Assembly (NCBI RefSeq): GCF_026210795.1
Contig: NC_089430.1
Coordinates: 2,604,001-2,668,000 of the forward strand
DNA length: 64,000 nucleotides
Reading direction: 5' to 3'
Source: Rhizophagus irregularis
Lineage: Eukaryota > Glomeromycota > Glomeromycetes > Glomerales > Glomeraceae
Shown here: one piece after another, positions 1 through 12,575 of the stretch
Numbering within the stretch: the first letter of the stretch is position 1
Layout of the letters: each line of letters begins with the position of its first letter
Position numbers and translations under genes: made by a program
The notes under the pieces: generated by a model
What the model saw: the letters and a program-made list of their open reading frames with translations, nothing else
Told to the model about the DNA's origin: nothing
Database searches by the model: none

Positions 1-539
1 TCGCACTTTGAAAATACCCCCAATCCTATCACAAATGCAACAATCATTTTTATTTAAATATACACTAGCCTTGGCTTCATGTTATTGAGGAATCTTTTTT
101 TTTTATTCCACTTAACAAATTTTAAATTTCAATTATCTTTCTCATAGTTCTTTTAGAATTCAAGTTAACGAACTTTCTGATCTGTTTACTACAAAGTTTA
201 TTGGACGATATTTCATGATTTCTAATTCTTTTCTACAATATAAAGTAGTTGACCATATAATTTGTTGAGATTTAAGATTTATAATCTTTTTTGTAATGAA
301 TTTTTTTAAATAAAGAATGTATATTTCTTGAACCATATACTGTGTGATATCATTCCATAAATGTCTTTCTGTCTTGTTATATTTCACATTTTGCCTAATG
401 TTTATAATATACTTTTTTATCATGTGATCGAAAGGTTGTCTAAGTGTTTAATCTTACTAAATAAAGTTTGATCCACGCCTTGACAAAAAATATAATAGGC
501 AATGAAATGAAATTAATAATTTTTTGATTTTTTCCCAAG
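1..539. other. Upstream A+T-rich region, no gene seen
   Basis: This is the stretch before the first VIT-vWA gene. It contains one minus-strand open frame (160-423, 87 codons) with lysine- and asparagine-rich composition typical of chance frames in A+T-rich DNA, and no family resemblance. The promoter of the gene at 540 must lie here; no specific element is recognised. Confidence 0.4.
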
Positions 540-3500
540 ATGTCAACTTACGGTCTTTGTTTTTCAACTGAAATAGGAATAAATCCTATTCCTTTACGAA
601 ATGTTATTATCGGAGCTAATAGTAAGCCGGTTTACTTGACAATTTTTTTTATTTATGATATGAAAATGATATTTCATTTAATTCTCTTTAAATATTAGTC
701 GTTGATATGATCGCTGAAGGTTCGTAGTTTGGTCAAATTATATGATATGATTTTTTTTTAAATATTTATACTATAATTCTATAATTCATCTTTAATAGTT
801 ACTATCAGACAAACTTATAAAAATGTTGAAAGAGATACTATCGAAGCATTCTATAAGTTTCCTATTTATGAAGCCGCAGCAATCTGCGAATTTGAAGCAG
901 AAATTGATGGACGAAGAAAAATAAAAGGCATCGTAAAAGAATCAAAAGAGGCCGCTAAAGAATATACTGAAGCAGTTCAGGTAATATCTAATAAATTTAA
1001 AAATGATTTAATACATTTATTTTTATATATAAGTTTAATTGTTCTTGAATTGAATAGAAAGGACATGGTGCTTATTTGTTAGAATCTGAGTCCGAAGATG
1101 TGTTTCAATGTTCTGTTGGAAATATCACATCAGGACAAACCGTGGTTATTAAAATTACATATGTTACCGAGCTTAAACATGATTCTGAATCAGAGAAAAT
1201 TCGATTTATTCTACCAACTAATATCGCTCCAAGATATGGTTCTTCAGTATATTCGTCATCTTCAAATGATGGAAAAATTCTTAAACCTGATGTTGTATCT
1301 TATTCTAATAAAGCAGATTTTTATTTAGATCTTACTGTTACTTGCAGAATGACTTCAACTATTCAAAATATTGAATCACCTTCACATAAAATTTCTACTG
1401 AAATGAATATTGATGAGAATCCCAAAATTTCTAAAATTACTTTATCCGAACAAATTACTTATTTAGAAAAAGATTTTATTCTTATGATTAAAAGTAAAGA
1501 GATTGATCAACCACGGTAAATATTTTAATTAATAATTTTGTATTTATATATATATAATTTTTTTTTTATTTTTTTTATTTTTAATATAATTATATTTTTT
1601 TTAGAGCTTTTGTTGAATACAATCCTGAAACAGAAACTAATTGTGTTATGTTGACTTTGGTTCCAAAATTCTCGTTAAATGTAATCATGTCTGAGCTAGT
1701 TTTCATTGTAGATAGGTATGTCGCCTATGTAAATAATTTTTAAAGTGAAGTTTCCATTTAATTTACAATGAATTTTTATTTTTTTGAATATGAAATAGAT
1801 CGGGATCAATGGGTATTGAACCTATGAAGAAAGCCGCACAAGCACTTGAATTGTTATTGCATTCACTTCCTGAAAATTGCTACTTTAATGTAATATCCTT
1901 TGGATCTCGTTATGATTCTCTTTTTCCAAAAAGTCAACTTTATTCTGAAAAATCGTTGTCTAAGGCTCTTAATCTTGCTCAAACAATGACTTCAAATTAT
2001 GGAGGAACAAAAATTCATAATGTATTAGAATGGGTATTTAAAAATTCAAGAGATGATATGCCAATTTCTGTATTTCTTATTACAGATGGCAGAGTTTGGG
2101 ATGCTGATGAGATTGTAGAACTTGTACGTGAAAATGAAGAAAAAAAGAAAGATGATTTACGGCTTTTTTCATTAGGAATTGGTGATTCTGTTTCTCATAA
2201 TTTAGTTGAATCTGTTGCCCGTGCTGGTAGAGGATACGCTCAATTTGTAACAAATGATGAAAGAATGGATAGAAAAGTTATTGAAATGCTGAAAAGTGCA
2301 TTAAAACCACCAATTAAGGATTATAAAATTACTTGGACTAATACAGATCTTTTGGAATTAAATGATGATAAATCGGCTATTAGCTTTATGAGTGATGAGA
2401 CAGAATCTTTACCATCTATTAAGATTCAACAAGCTCCATATATTATTCCACCAATTTATACTGGTATTCGTTTTATGGCCTATTGTATTTTGGAAAAAAA
2501 TATTGAGCCATGTAAAACTATTACATTAAAAGCTACTTCTCATGATGATCGTCCTATGGTACTTGATATTCCTTTGGATCCTGTTACCTTACAAGGTTCA
2601 AAAATTCATAGATTAGCGGCAAGAAAACTTATTCAAGATCTTGATTATAAAAAATCATTTATTCATAAACATCCTAAAAATGTTGGTAAATTTATTCCAG
2701 CTTCATTCGTTAAAGAACATATTGTTAAACTTGGCAAAACTTATAATTTAGCTTCAAAATTTACAAGGTATAATTTATTTATTTATTTTCTTTATATAAA
2801 ATTTTTAAATAATGATGATTATCTTTTTTTATTATTAGTTTTATTGCAATCGATGAAAGAAATAATGAAATTAGTGAAGTTCTAATTAAATCTCGAACAA
2901 TTCCACAAAAAAGGAATGTTCCTCAATTAGCTCCTCAATTCAGTACATTACAATCAAGCAGTAATTTTATGACAATTGGAAGGGTAAGAAGAAATGTTAA
3001 TATTTTGTATATTTAAAATAATGAAACACACTTATTAACAGTAATATTAGTTAATGAATATGAGTGATTTTTATTAAATGATCCTTGATCAATTTAAATA
3101 TTAGTTTGCTACTACTGATACTGCCATTGCTGGCCTTGCTACCACTTCAAGGATTAATATAATGGATTTAGTAAGATCGGGGTCAGTAGTTTAAGTTTTT
3201 TTTTTGATTACGCTGTAAATGAGAAATAATTAAGAAATTATTTTCAATAGAATTCGATCTCTTGTATCGGCAAAATCCGGACCAAAAGAAACAAAAGAAG
3301 CACAATCAGTATCACTACTATATAGTGAATGTGGACTAAACATTGAATCTGAATTCAATCATAAAGAATCACAAATTGGAAGCGTATTTGACGATAGTAA
3401 ATCTGAAGTCAATCATAAGGAATCACAAATTGAAAATTTATTTGGATTTTTAGAATTACAGTCATTTGATGGTAAATTCTTATTAAATGATTCGTTTTAT

Positions 3501-3788
3501 AAATTTTTTTATAAGAATGATTTAAATGATTTCATCAATTTAAAACAAGAAATTATAAAAGAAATGGGTGATATTGGTATTAAAGAAATTGAAGAAATAT
3601 TAACTACTAGTATTGCATTGGCTTATCTGGAAATAATTATATTTAAAAAATTTAAAGATGAAAGTGAGTTGTGTTACGAAAAAGCTGTTAAAGCTTTAAA
3701 GAAAATGGTTGAAGATGAAGAAAAAGAAAAACTTATTGGGGAAAAAGCTAAAGAATGGATTAAAAATTGGGTTATTAATGGCAAATGA
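540..3788 (+). CDS. VIT and vWA domain protein, array copy 1
   Basis: Probable cytoplasmic protein with a vault/inter-alpha-trypsin (VIT) domain followed by a von Willebrand factor A domain, the architecture of animal VWA5A and of the middle of PARP4. Such domains usually mediate metal-dependent protein binding; partners here are unknown. Exons read by eye: 540-621, 699-719, 799-980, 1058-1515, 1605-1715, 1799-2767, 2839-2983, 3105-3181, 3251-3788; they join in frame to about 860 residues. The VIT part includes YGLCF at the start and IYEAAAIC near residue 60. The MIDAS motif DRSGSM (aspartate near residue 284) spans the exon 5/6 junction and is followed by YGGT and LITDG, so metal binding looks intact. 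The last 130 residues form a helical module beginning near ESQIENLF and LQSFDGKF, which resembles the C-terminal part of VWA5A. The VIT core has CEFEAE where the other copies have CGFEAE. Start chosen because the first exon (MSTYGLCF) aligns with the other copies. Domain calls are confident; function is not. Confidence 0.85.
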
Positions 3789-6065
3789 ATAAGTAATTTA
3801 TAATATTCTTTTGATGAAAATTTTATTTCCTTTGTTTTGTAGTATTTATGTATAATATGTAGATATTTTTTATTTATTTTATGGTTACTGAAATACAGTA
3901 TATATTAAATAAAAAATTATATATTTTACAGTAAAATATTTGTATCTAAATCTATAAGAGTAATAAATGAAGGTTCGAAAATAACACCAAAATTTTTTAT
4001 TATAAAACTAATTGAAATAATAGATCGCTTACTTTAAAAGTACGAGCATATCCTTTAAAGAAATAATGTTGAAACCCTATTTCGGAAGATTGTTGCAAAC
4101 ATTTTTTTCTTGACCTCATCTTGGTCCTTTATCTTTGGCGTACATAATTACGCAGCTGGTATTTATACATTTCAAGTTGCATATTAGTTAACACATGAGC
4201 AAAAACATCGTTCCATCGTAATATAATTGTTCGTGGGATTTTGTGAATAAACTATTATCCATTTGAGATTTCAGGTCATGCATTATAGAGACAGAATTTA
4301 TTATGAATACTCTGTTAACGTCTTCGTACTGCGCCAAAAACAAGAACTAAGCAAAACCAAACCAGCTTTTTTATTGTATACAGTATTAGAAAGCCTTGAT
4401 ATTATTTTCGTTAGATGAGGGTTGTAGGATCATTTTTCAAACATAATTTTTAAAATAGTTGCTCCCATCCATATTATGGATAAAGTGAAACCATTAATTA
4501 TTAGCGCGCATTTTAAATTGATTTTTTTTTTCATTTCATAATTGCCACTCAAATAATTTCCTATTTTTACTTTTTCTTGTAATAAGTATGTTATAAAGCA
4601 ACAACTTAGTCCGCTATCACTAGAGAATTTAAGCGAATTCTTTTATGCTACAATAATAAATTATAAAGATACATAAATTAAGATCAAATCAGCATATGTA
4701 CTTAGAGAACAAACCTTTTGAATCTGATCAAAGAATTAATCCATTCTCCTAGCTTTTCTAGAAAAGGATCTGCTCTAATTTTTTAGGACGAAAGTGAATT
4801 TATTGTGGAGAGTAATGACATTTATGCGGTTAACGTTTATTTGATTATAGGATCAAGATGAATTTCAGTTTCAAGCATTACATTATTCATTTAAAAATAC
4901 TTTTTGATAGAATTAGAGACAAAAAATGCATTTTTTTTTTGATGGAATGTATTTAATCTTTGAAGCCCTAGCCAGTTTCCTAACTTGACGTCTCGCTTCA
5001 GCCTGTTTGAGTTTCTCGCGATCTTGTTAGCTAACTGCTTTGTCCTTTTATCTTCGTTGCTTACCAAATCGAATAATTCTTGTCTCTGCCTTTGCATCAG
5101 TCTCATTGAAATATCTGTAACGTAAGGTTCAGTCTTTATTATAAATTTTATCATTGGTCCTTTCTATGTATTATTTCAAATAAAATTTTGTATATATTCT
5201 TAACAGTATTATATAAAAATAATCTTTATATATAAAACATGAATTTTACGGAACCATTAAGGGTTTTGTCTTCTCTGCTTAACACATCTGACAAAGAATT
5301 TTACAGATACTAGTGTTCACCCGTTATCTACGTCAACGGTTAATGTGTATTACTAAAAAAATGTAAAATTAAATAATATACAGTTTTTTGAAACCTTATT
5401 ATTCATTTTTTATTATATAATTTTAAAGAAATTATTATAAAAAAAAATGTTATAATTCCGGCCAGAATTAAAGATCTGCAAAGAATTTCCTTTTTTGGAA
5501 ATTTGAGCAATGCAGAAGATAAATTTTCCTTTTTGGAAATTCGCGTAACTATAAATTTCCTTTTTGGTCTTGCGTGACATTGGCGACGAATAGGAGTAGT
5601 GTTACACAATTCAAATGATTTATTTATATGGTTAATCTAAACATAACGCAGTGTTTTTAAATATTAGAAGATTAGATAGCAGATAGCAACTTATCGGTGT
5701 TTCAATTTAGGGCGTTTATAACATACCAACCTCTAAGGAAATTGACTCTGGCATTCACGAAATTTGATATGCAACAGAGATAAATACAGACTCATAAGTT
5801 TCATGGAAATTATTCCGAAATTTCTCTTTTTACTATCGTTATTTATTAGTGTACAGTTCGTTTTATTCTAGTCCGCAGGCACAGTAGTACGGCAATTTAC
5901 TGCGCTTGCGGCTAAATTTGCTGATCAGTATGAAAAAGGGTAATTTAATAATACCTATATTGGCTTTGCTGGAATTACATTTCCGCAAAAAAAGAATATA
6001 AATTCATTGGCATTTAATGCTTCTCCGCATAGTAATTATCTTTATTTTATTGATATTTTTTCAAG
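3789..6065. other. Intergenic region between array copies 1 and 2
   Basis: No convincing gene. A minus-strand ATG frame at 4891-5154 (87 codons, rich in Arg/Lys, with RLMQRQRQELFDL) has somewhat more protein-like composition than its surroundings and could be a decayed fragment; no family was recognised. A second minus-strand frame at 5403-5609 overlaps three copies of a TTTCC-T-GGAAA palindrome and ends in a hydrophobic run; it is probably chance. Confidence 0.35.
5483..5567. repeat. Three spaced copies of a short palindrome
   Basis: A near-palindrome (AATTTCC, T-run, GGAAATT) occurs at about 5483-5503, 5521-5541 and, truncated, 5553-5567, with spacers of under 20 bases. It may be a decayed hairpin repeat or a cluster of protein-binding sites. 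Only the repetition is directly seen. Confidence 0.4.
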
Positions 6066-9000
6066 ATGCAAATTTACGGTCTTTGTTTTATTGGGCAGGG
6101 AGTAACTCCGATTCCTTTACAAAATGTTGTCGTAGAAGCTAATGGTAAATATCTTGATTCTATAATTTTTTCTTTTAAATTGCTATTCCAATTAATTTAA
6201 TCATATATTTAAATTATTTTTAGTCGTTGATATGATCGCTGAAGGTTCGTGTTGATCAATTATAAAATACTATTGTTCATAATTCATATTTTATTTATTT
6301 TATTTTATTTATTTATTTATTTTTTTATTTACTTATTTTTTTTATAATAGTTACGATTAGCCAAACTTATAAAAACGTTGAAAAAGATACTATCGAAGCA
6401 TTCTATAAGTTTCCTATTTATGAGGCCGCAGCAATCTGCGGATTTGAAGCAGAAATCGATGGACAGAGAAAAATAAAGGGTATCGTAAAAGAATCAAAAG
6501 AGGCCGCTAAAGAATATACTGAAGCAGTTCAGGTGAAATATTTTAATAATTTTCAACGTTATTTTTTTCTGTATGTAAATGAATTAATTCTCTTTTTTTT
6601 AATTAATCAGAAGGGACATGGTGCTTATTTGTTAGAATCTGAATCCGAAGATGTGTTTCAATGTTCTGTTGGAAATATTACATCAGGACAAACTGTAATC
6701 ATAAAGATAACATATGTTACTGAACTTAAACACGATTCTGAAACGGAGAAAATTCGGTTTGTTCTACCAACTAATATCGCTCCAAGATATGGTTCTTCAG
6801 AATATTCGTCATCTTCAAATGATGGAAAGATTCTTAATCCTGATGTTGTATCTTATTCTAATAAGGCAGACTTTTATTTAGATCTTGCTGTTACTTGTAG
6901 AATGACTTCAACTATTCAAAATATTGAATCACCTTCACATAAAATTTCTACTGAAATGAATATTGATGAAAATCCTAAAATTTCCAAAGTTACTTTATCC
7001 GAACAAATTACTTATTTAGAAAAAGATTTTATTCTTGTGGTTAAAAGTAAAGACCTTAATCAACCACGGTAAACATTTTAATTAATAATTTTGCATTTAC
7101 TTTCTTTTTTCCTTATTTTAATCGTTAATCTTTTTGATATAATCTCTTTTAGAGCTTTTGTTGAGTACAATCCTGAAACGCAAACTAATTGTGTTATGTT
7201 GACTTTGGTTCCAACATTTGCGTTAAATGCAACTATGTCCGAACTAATTTTTGTCGTTGATAGGTATGATATAATTCAATTATAAGTGTATTATTAAATT
7301 CATTTCATCTTTTTTTTATTTATTTATTTTTTTTTTGAATATGAAATAGATCTGGATCAATGGGAATTGAGCCTATGAAAAAAGCTGCACAAGCTCTTGA
7401 ATTATTATTGCATTCACTTTCCGAAGATTGTTACTTTAATGTAGTATCTTTTGGATCTCGTTATGATCCTCTTTTTCCAAAGAGTCAACTTTATTCTGAA
7501 ACATCTTTATCTAAAGCTCTTAATCTTGCTCAAACAATGACTGCAAATTATGGTGGGACCGAGGTTTTTAGTGCATTAAAATGGACATTTGAAAATTCAA
7601 GGGATGATATGCCAACTTCCGTATTTTTTCTTACGGATGGCGGAGTTTGGAATGTTGATCAAATTGTAGAACTCGTACGTGAAAATGAAGAAAAAAAGAA
7701 AGATGATTTACGACTTTTTTCATTAGGAATTGGTGATTCTGTTTCTCATAATTTAGTTGAATCTATTGCTCGTGCCGGTAAAGGATATTCTCAATTTGTA
7801 ACAAATGATGAAAGAATAGATAAAAAAGTCATTGGAATGTTAAAAAATGCATTGAAATCACCAATTAAAGATTATAATGTTACCTGGGCCAATGTCGAAC
7901 CATTCGAAGAAAAAGAATTAGACATAACTCCAATGGAAGTTGATAAACCTACTATTAGTTTTATGAGTGATGATAATACGGAACCACCACCACCAACCTT
8001 AAATATATTTACAGATATTAAAGTTCAACAAGCTCCATATTTTATTCCACCAATTTATTCTGGTGTTCGTTTTATAGTCTATTGTATTTTGGAAAAAAAT
8101 ATTGAACCATGTAAAGTTATTAGTTTGAAAGCTACTTCACAAGATGGTCCTATGAAACTTGATATTCCTTTAGATCCAGTTACTCTACAAGGTTCAAAAA
8201 TTCATAGATTAGCGGCAAGAAAACTTATTCAAGACCTTAATGATAAAAAATCATTTATTCATAAACATCCTAAAAATGCTAATAAATATATTCCAGCTTC
8301 ATTTGTTGAAGAACAAATTGTTAAGCTTGGGAAAACATATAATTTAGCTTCGAAATATACAAGGTAGTGTAAATTTACTTTTATAACTTTATTACATTTA
8401 TTTCTTAATAATAATATTATACTTTTATATATTTTTTATTAGTTTTATTGCAATCGATGAAAAAAATATTGAAACAGTTGTATCTGAATCTCAAACAATT
8501 CCACAGAAAAGAATCGTTCCTCAATATGCTAATTTAAATCTTGGATTTGGACGTATGTAAAAAAAAAATTGTTTTTAATTTATTTATGTATATGTTATTA
8601 ATTAATTATTTCTATATTATAGCTACATTTTTGTAAGTATTTTTTTTTCTTTATTCAAAAAAAAAAATTATTATAAACTTTGTTTTGTATATATATTTAA
8701 AAGTACTAATTCTTCTCAATTCGGTAGTTCTGCACAACAATCTCAACAACAGCAATCTCAACAACAGTTACTTGGCCAAAGGACTATTCGAGCCCAATCC
8801 GCCATCCAGCCTATTTTATTTAGACAAACTACACAATCGACTGGTTTTGGATTTGGACAAACTCGATCAGGATTTGGAAATGGTTTTGGAATGGGGCAAA
8901 CTACACAACCGACTGGTTTTGGATTTGGACAAACTACACAACCGACTGGTTTTGGACTTGGACAAACTACACAACCGACTGGTTTTGGATTTGGACAAGC

Positions 9001-10264
9001 TACACAACCGACTGGTGGTTTTGGATTTGGACAAGCTACACAACCGACTGGTTTTGGACTTGGACAAACTACACAACCGACTGGTTTTGGATTTGGACAA
9101 GCTACACAACCGACTGGTGGTTTTGGATTTGGACAAGCTACACAACCGACTGGTGGATTTGGATTTGGACAAGCTACACAACCGACTGGTTTTGGATTTG
9201 GACAAGCTACACAACCGACTGGTGGTTTTGGATTTGGACAAGCTACACAACCGACTGGTGGATTTGGATTTGGACAAGCTACACAACCGACTGGTTTTGG
9301 ATTTGGACAAACTGCTACCCAAACTAGCCAACCTAGTTTATTTGGACAAACTGCTGCCCAAACTAGCCAACCTAGTTTATTTGGACAACCTACTAATTCT
9401 CAAACTGGTTTTGGATTTGGACAAACTGCTACCCAAACTAGCCAACCTAGTTTATTTGGACAAACTACTGCCCAAACTAGCCAACCTAGTTTATTGGGAC
9501 AACCTACTAACCAACCTAGTTTATTTGGACAACCTACTAATTCTCAAACTGGTTTTGGATTTGGACAAACTGCTGCCCAAACTAGCCAACCTAGTTTATT
9601 TGGACAACCTACTAATTCTCAAACTGGTTTTGGATTTGGACAAACTGCTACCCAAACTAGCCAACCTAGTTTATTTGGACAAACTACTGCCCAAACTAGC
9701 CAACCTAGTTTATTGGGACAACCTACTAATTCTCAAACTGGTTTTGGATTTGGTGCCCAAACTAGCCAACCTAGTTTATTGGGACAACCTACTAATTCTC
9801 AAACTGGTTTTGGATTTGATTCAACTCATCGATCAAAATTTGCATTTGGTTCATTTGCACAATCACCATCACCAATAATTAACAACTCCAATATTAATCA
9901 TAAAGAATCACAGATTGAAAATTTATTTGAATTTTTGAGATTACAATCATTTAATGGTAAATTTTTACCAAATAGATCATTTTATGAATTTTTTTATAAA
10001 GATGATTTAAGTGATTTTAATAATTTAAAACAAGAAATTGAAAAAGAATTAAGTGAATTAAGTGAAAAAGAAATTGAAGAAATATTAAGCAATTGTATTG
10101 CTATTGCTTATTTGAAAATTATTATGTTTGATAATTTTAAAGATGAGTGTGAAATGTGTTATGAAAAAGTTGAAAAAGTTTTAAAGAAAATGATTGGAAA
10201 TATAGAGAAAGAAAGGATTATTATTGAAAGAGGTGAAGAGTGGATTAAAAATTGGAGAAAGTAA
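6066..10264 (+). CDS. VIT-vWA protein with inserted FG-repeat region, array copy 2
   Basis: Same family as the gene at 540, but with a nucleoporin-like FG region. Exons: 6066-6144, 6224-6244, 6351-6532, 6611-7068, 7153-7263, 7350-8363, 8443-8552, a 10-nt microexon 8623-8632, and 8704-10264. These sum to 3546 nt, exactly 1182 codons, which supports the microexon. Order: VIT (about 1-130), vWA with DRSGSM near residue 283, YGGT and LTDG; then a Gln/Ser-rich linker; then roughly residues 690-1040 made of two repeat types. The first is a dozen units of TTQPTGFGFGQ or ATQPTGGFGFGQ; the second has TSQPSLFGQ plus TNSQTGFGFGQ. The protein ends with the same helical module as its siblings (ESQIENLF, LRLQSFNGKF). 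FG repeats of this type in nucleoporins are disordered, cohesive and bind transport receptors; that this one does so is inference. The siblings lack the region, so it was probably gained or expanded in this copy. Confidence 0.85.
8826..9300 (+). repeat. Coding minisatellite, 33/36-bp units (TQPTGFGFGQ)
   Basis: About a dozen tandem units of 33 or 36 bp, each encoding Q-A/T-T-Q-P-T-G-(G)-F-G-F/L-G, inside the last exon of the VIT-vWA gene at 6066; a diverged unit lies just before at 8826. Units are nearly identical in DNA, differing mainly by GCT/ACT, an added GGT/GGA codon and TTT/CTT. Long open frames in other phases across this stretch are side effects of the repeat. Confidence 0.95.
9301..9820 (+). 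repeat. Coding minisatellite, second type (TSQPSLFGQ / TNSQTGFGFGQ)
   Basis: A higher-order tandem array directly following the first one, in the same reading frame. It alternates modules encoding TAAQ/TATQ-TSQPSLFGQ, PTNSQTGFGFGQ and shortened forms, with some SLLGQ variants. Module order is irregular, as expected from unequal crossing-over or slippage. Confidence 0.93.
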
Positions 10265-12370
10265 AGGTGTTATTAAATATGTATTGGTTAGTGTTTACTT
10301 ATAAGTAGTGTAGCTTAAAATAATTCATTTATTAGCTGTTAAGAAAATGTATTGTAATAAATAGTAATTTAAATAAATTATAATAACAATTTAGCATAAA
10401 AAAATTTAGACTTTTGTATAAAAGTTTCTTAAACGAATATAGAATATAATTCCATCCTGTTACTAACATTGTTTACTTATTTTTCCTATGTAAATTTGAT
10501 GTCCAAAATTCCGCTTACGGACCGTTTCCCGACAGGACATTTTCCCGACAGCCTAACGCTGGCCGTTTGATCACGTGCTCGCGCATAACTCTTCATAACT
10601 CTGGCCATCCGTCGAGAAATTGTGCCGTAAACCGTCAAATTCATGCGGTCCATTATACAGTCTGTGCAAATTCTAAATTATTGATGCTAATTTGAATAGC
10701 TAGAGTAAATTATTTAGTAATGATATCAAATGGATCCAATGCTGTTCATGATAAAGATCTTTTTTTTAGGATTACAACTCATTATAATCAAACACTTTGT
10801 GATTGACATCATAACTTTCTTTATACACGTTCCTGTACTGTTCCTGTTTTTCTCAATCGAATTTCTCACTGGGTTTTACTCAATCACCTTACTTTTTGTT
10901 CTTCTCATTAATAGGAGATTATTATCCAACTTCATTAGGGTACCCGCATATTTTCATATTCGAACAAACTATAATTAATAATAATGGGTTGTAAGATATG
11001 CTTACAAAAAATATATATCAAAAAGCATATAAAGGGTTGTGAAGGAACTTTCAAAAAATTTTCTAATTAAAAAAGAAAGATATCTAATAATTATTTACCA
11101 ATCATTGTTGCAAATTGATTTAGAAGTTTTCTATTCTGCGGAGTTTTCCAGAAAAAAAGATTGTTCTTAAAGTGACAATTTCATACAGTATGTTACATTA
11201 TGTATAGATTAATCACGATATTATTACGAAATCACAATAACTAGCCAATTTCGTATAATTTCAATTTTTTTTTTAAAAAAAAAAAAATTAAAACTGCTAC
11301 AAACATTCATCAGGGTCTTCGAAAATACTATATTTTAAAAAAAATATACTTACAGTATAGTTAATTATGAATATTATAATTAGTTATTTATCATAGACTA
11401 AGGTAAAATTATTTCGTAACAATAAAGGAATCAACCTTAAAATATTTTCATAATAATTTACGGATCATTATTATTTTATGAACGGCCTGGTGCCTGACTG
11501 AAATTAAAAGTTTAATTTTTTCAGATTGTAGAAAAATATTAAGACTTTCTTTTCTGGATTCTATGATCGAAGGAAGCACAGCATTGCGGCAACTCTAGCA
11601 CAATAAAATGATTCCGATATTACCATATTGATAAAATATTATAATTCTTATTATCCACCACGCATAATCGTTTATATTCATTATGTTTGGACTATAATTA
11701 TGGCAGTATTCTGAATGTTGTTATATGTACCTTATTAATGATGATAAAACTCTATCTGATCGATATGTAATCAGAAATTTATTATTACAACTGCCACAAA
11801 AATAATTATTAATTTTAAGGTCTAAAAATTTGTATTATAATAGTATATTACTCTAAAACTAATAGCTTTCAAAATTTTTATCTCATTGTGCTACAGGCCT
11901 ACAACTTTATATATATTTTATTTATATAATTAGAAATTTTTCTCATAAAACCTTTGCATCACCAATTTAAAGTTATCCTCGCAAGTTACTGTACATTAGT
12001 AAGTAGTTTGATGGTAATTATTCTTAACTTAAGTCAGCATAAGTGCATAATTGACAATGAAAAAACTACATTGCGGGGGCTGACTTTGTACTATCATGTT
12101 TATAACTCAAATTTTATTATTAGTAGAATGTGTTTAAAGCTTGTATAGTAATCAAAAAGTTATTTTTATATAATATCTTGATAAAATTAGATTCTTAAAG
12201 TAATAAAACTTTTTTCAAGTGAAAGAGACTACACATTGGGAACTCTTAACAAACTATAATTTAAAAAAATATATCAGATGATTAAATGTAACGCAAGAAA
12301 TATATATTATATATACAGTATGTATCTCTTAATTAACTTTATTTATTATACAGTATATTTTCTAGATAAA
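10265..12370. other. Intergenic region after array copy 2
   Basis: Very A+T-rich with long homopolymer runs (for example near 11270). A G+C-richer patch at about 10505-10660 looks like a decayed repeat element but no clear inverted ends were found. The open frames at 10730-10978 and 11954-12148 are hydrophobic, low-complexity and unconvincing. Confidence 0.35.
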
Positions 12371-12575
12371 ATGCAAATTTACGGACTTTGCTTTATTATT
12401 GAAAGAAATAAATCCAATTTCTTTACAAAATGTTGTTATTGAAACTAATAATAATTTTATGTCAATAATTAATTTGTAATTATATTTTATTTTTTGTCCA
12501 TTATGAAGACGCAGTAGTCTGCGGATTTGAAGCAGAAATAGTAAAGGGTATTGTAAAAGAATCAAAAGATGTCGC
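12371..12575 (+). pseudogene. 5' fragment of a VIT-vWA gene
   Basis: Truncated host gene copy. Exon 1 is readable from the ATG at 12371 (MQIYGLCF), matching the first exons at 6066, 13981 and 28126, but with a one-base shift within it. The 21-nt second exon and the first half of exon 3 are missing. A shortened piece of exon 3 follows at about 12503-12575, matching AVVCGFEAEI and GIVKESKD with an internal deletion. Nothing of the vWA part is present. The fragment stops at a polypyrimidine tract at 12576, which probably marks the breakpoint. Confidence 0.85.

Noticed and set aside
5403-5609. A small minus-strand frame with a hydrophobic C-terminus
   Set aside because: Its middle is made from three copies of a short palindrome and the hydrophobic end from an A/T-run; no support as a gene.
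8867-9331. A 154-codon minus-strand frame of SLSKSK repeats
   Set aside because: It is the antisense reading of the same minisatellite, open only because the repeat unit lacks stops in that phase.
8826-9820. CRISPR-like regular repeats
   Set aside because: Units are directly adjoining without unique spacers and encode protein in frame; the genome is eukaryotic.
8685-9878. A 397-codon plus-strand frame rich in LDKLHNRLV repeats
   Set aside because: It is an out-of-phase reading of the FG-encoding minisatellite. The FG frame joins in phase to upstream VIT-vWA exons and downstream conserved module; this one does not.
10730-10978. An 82-codon hydrophobic open frame
   Set aside because: T-rich DNA gives Phe/Leu/Ile runs by chance; there is no charge pattern, relatives or gene context.
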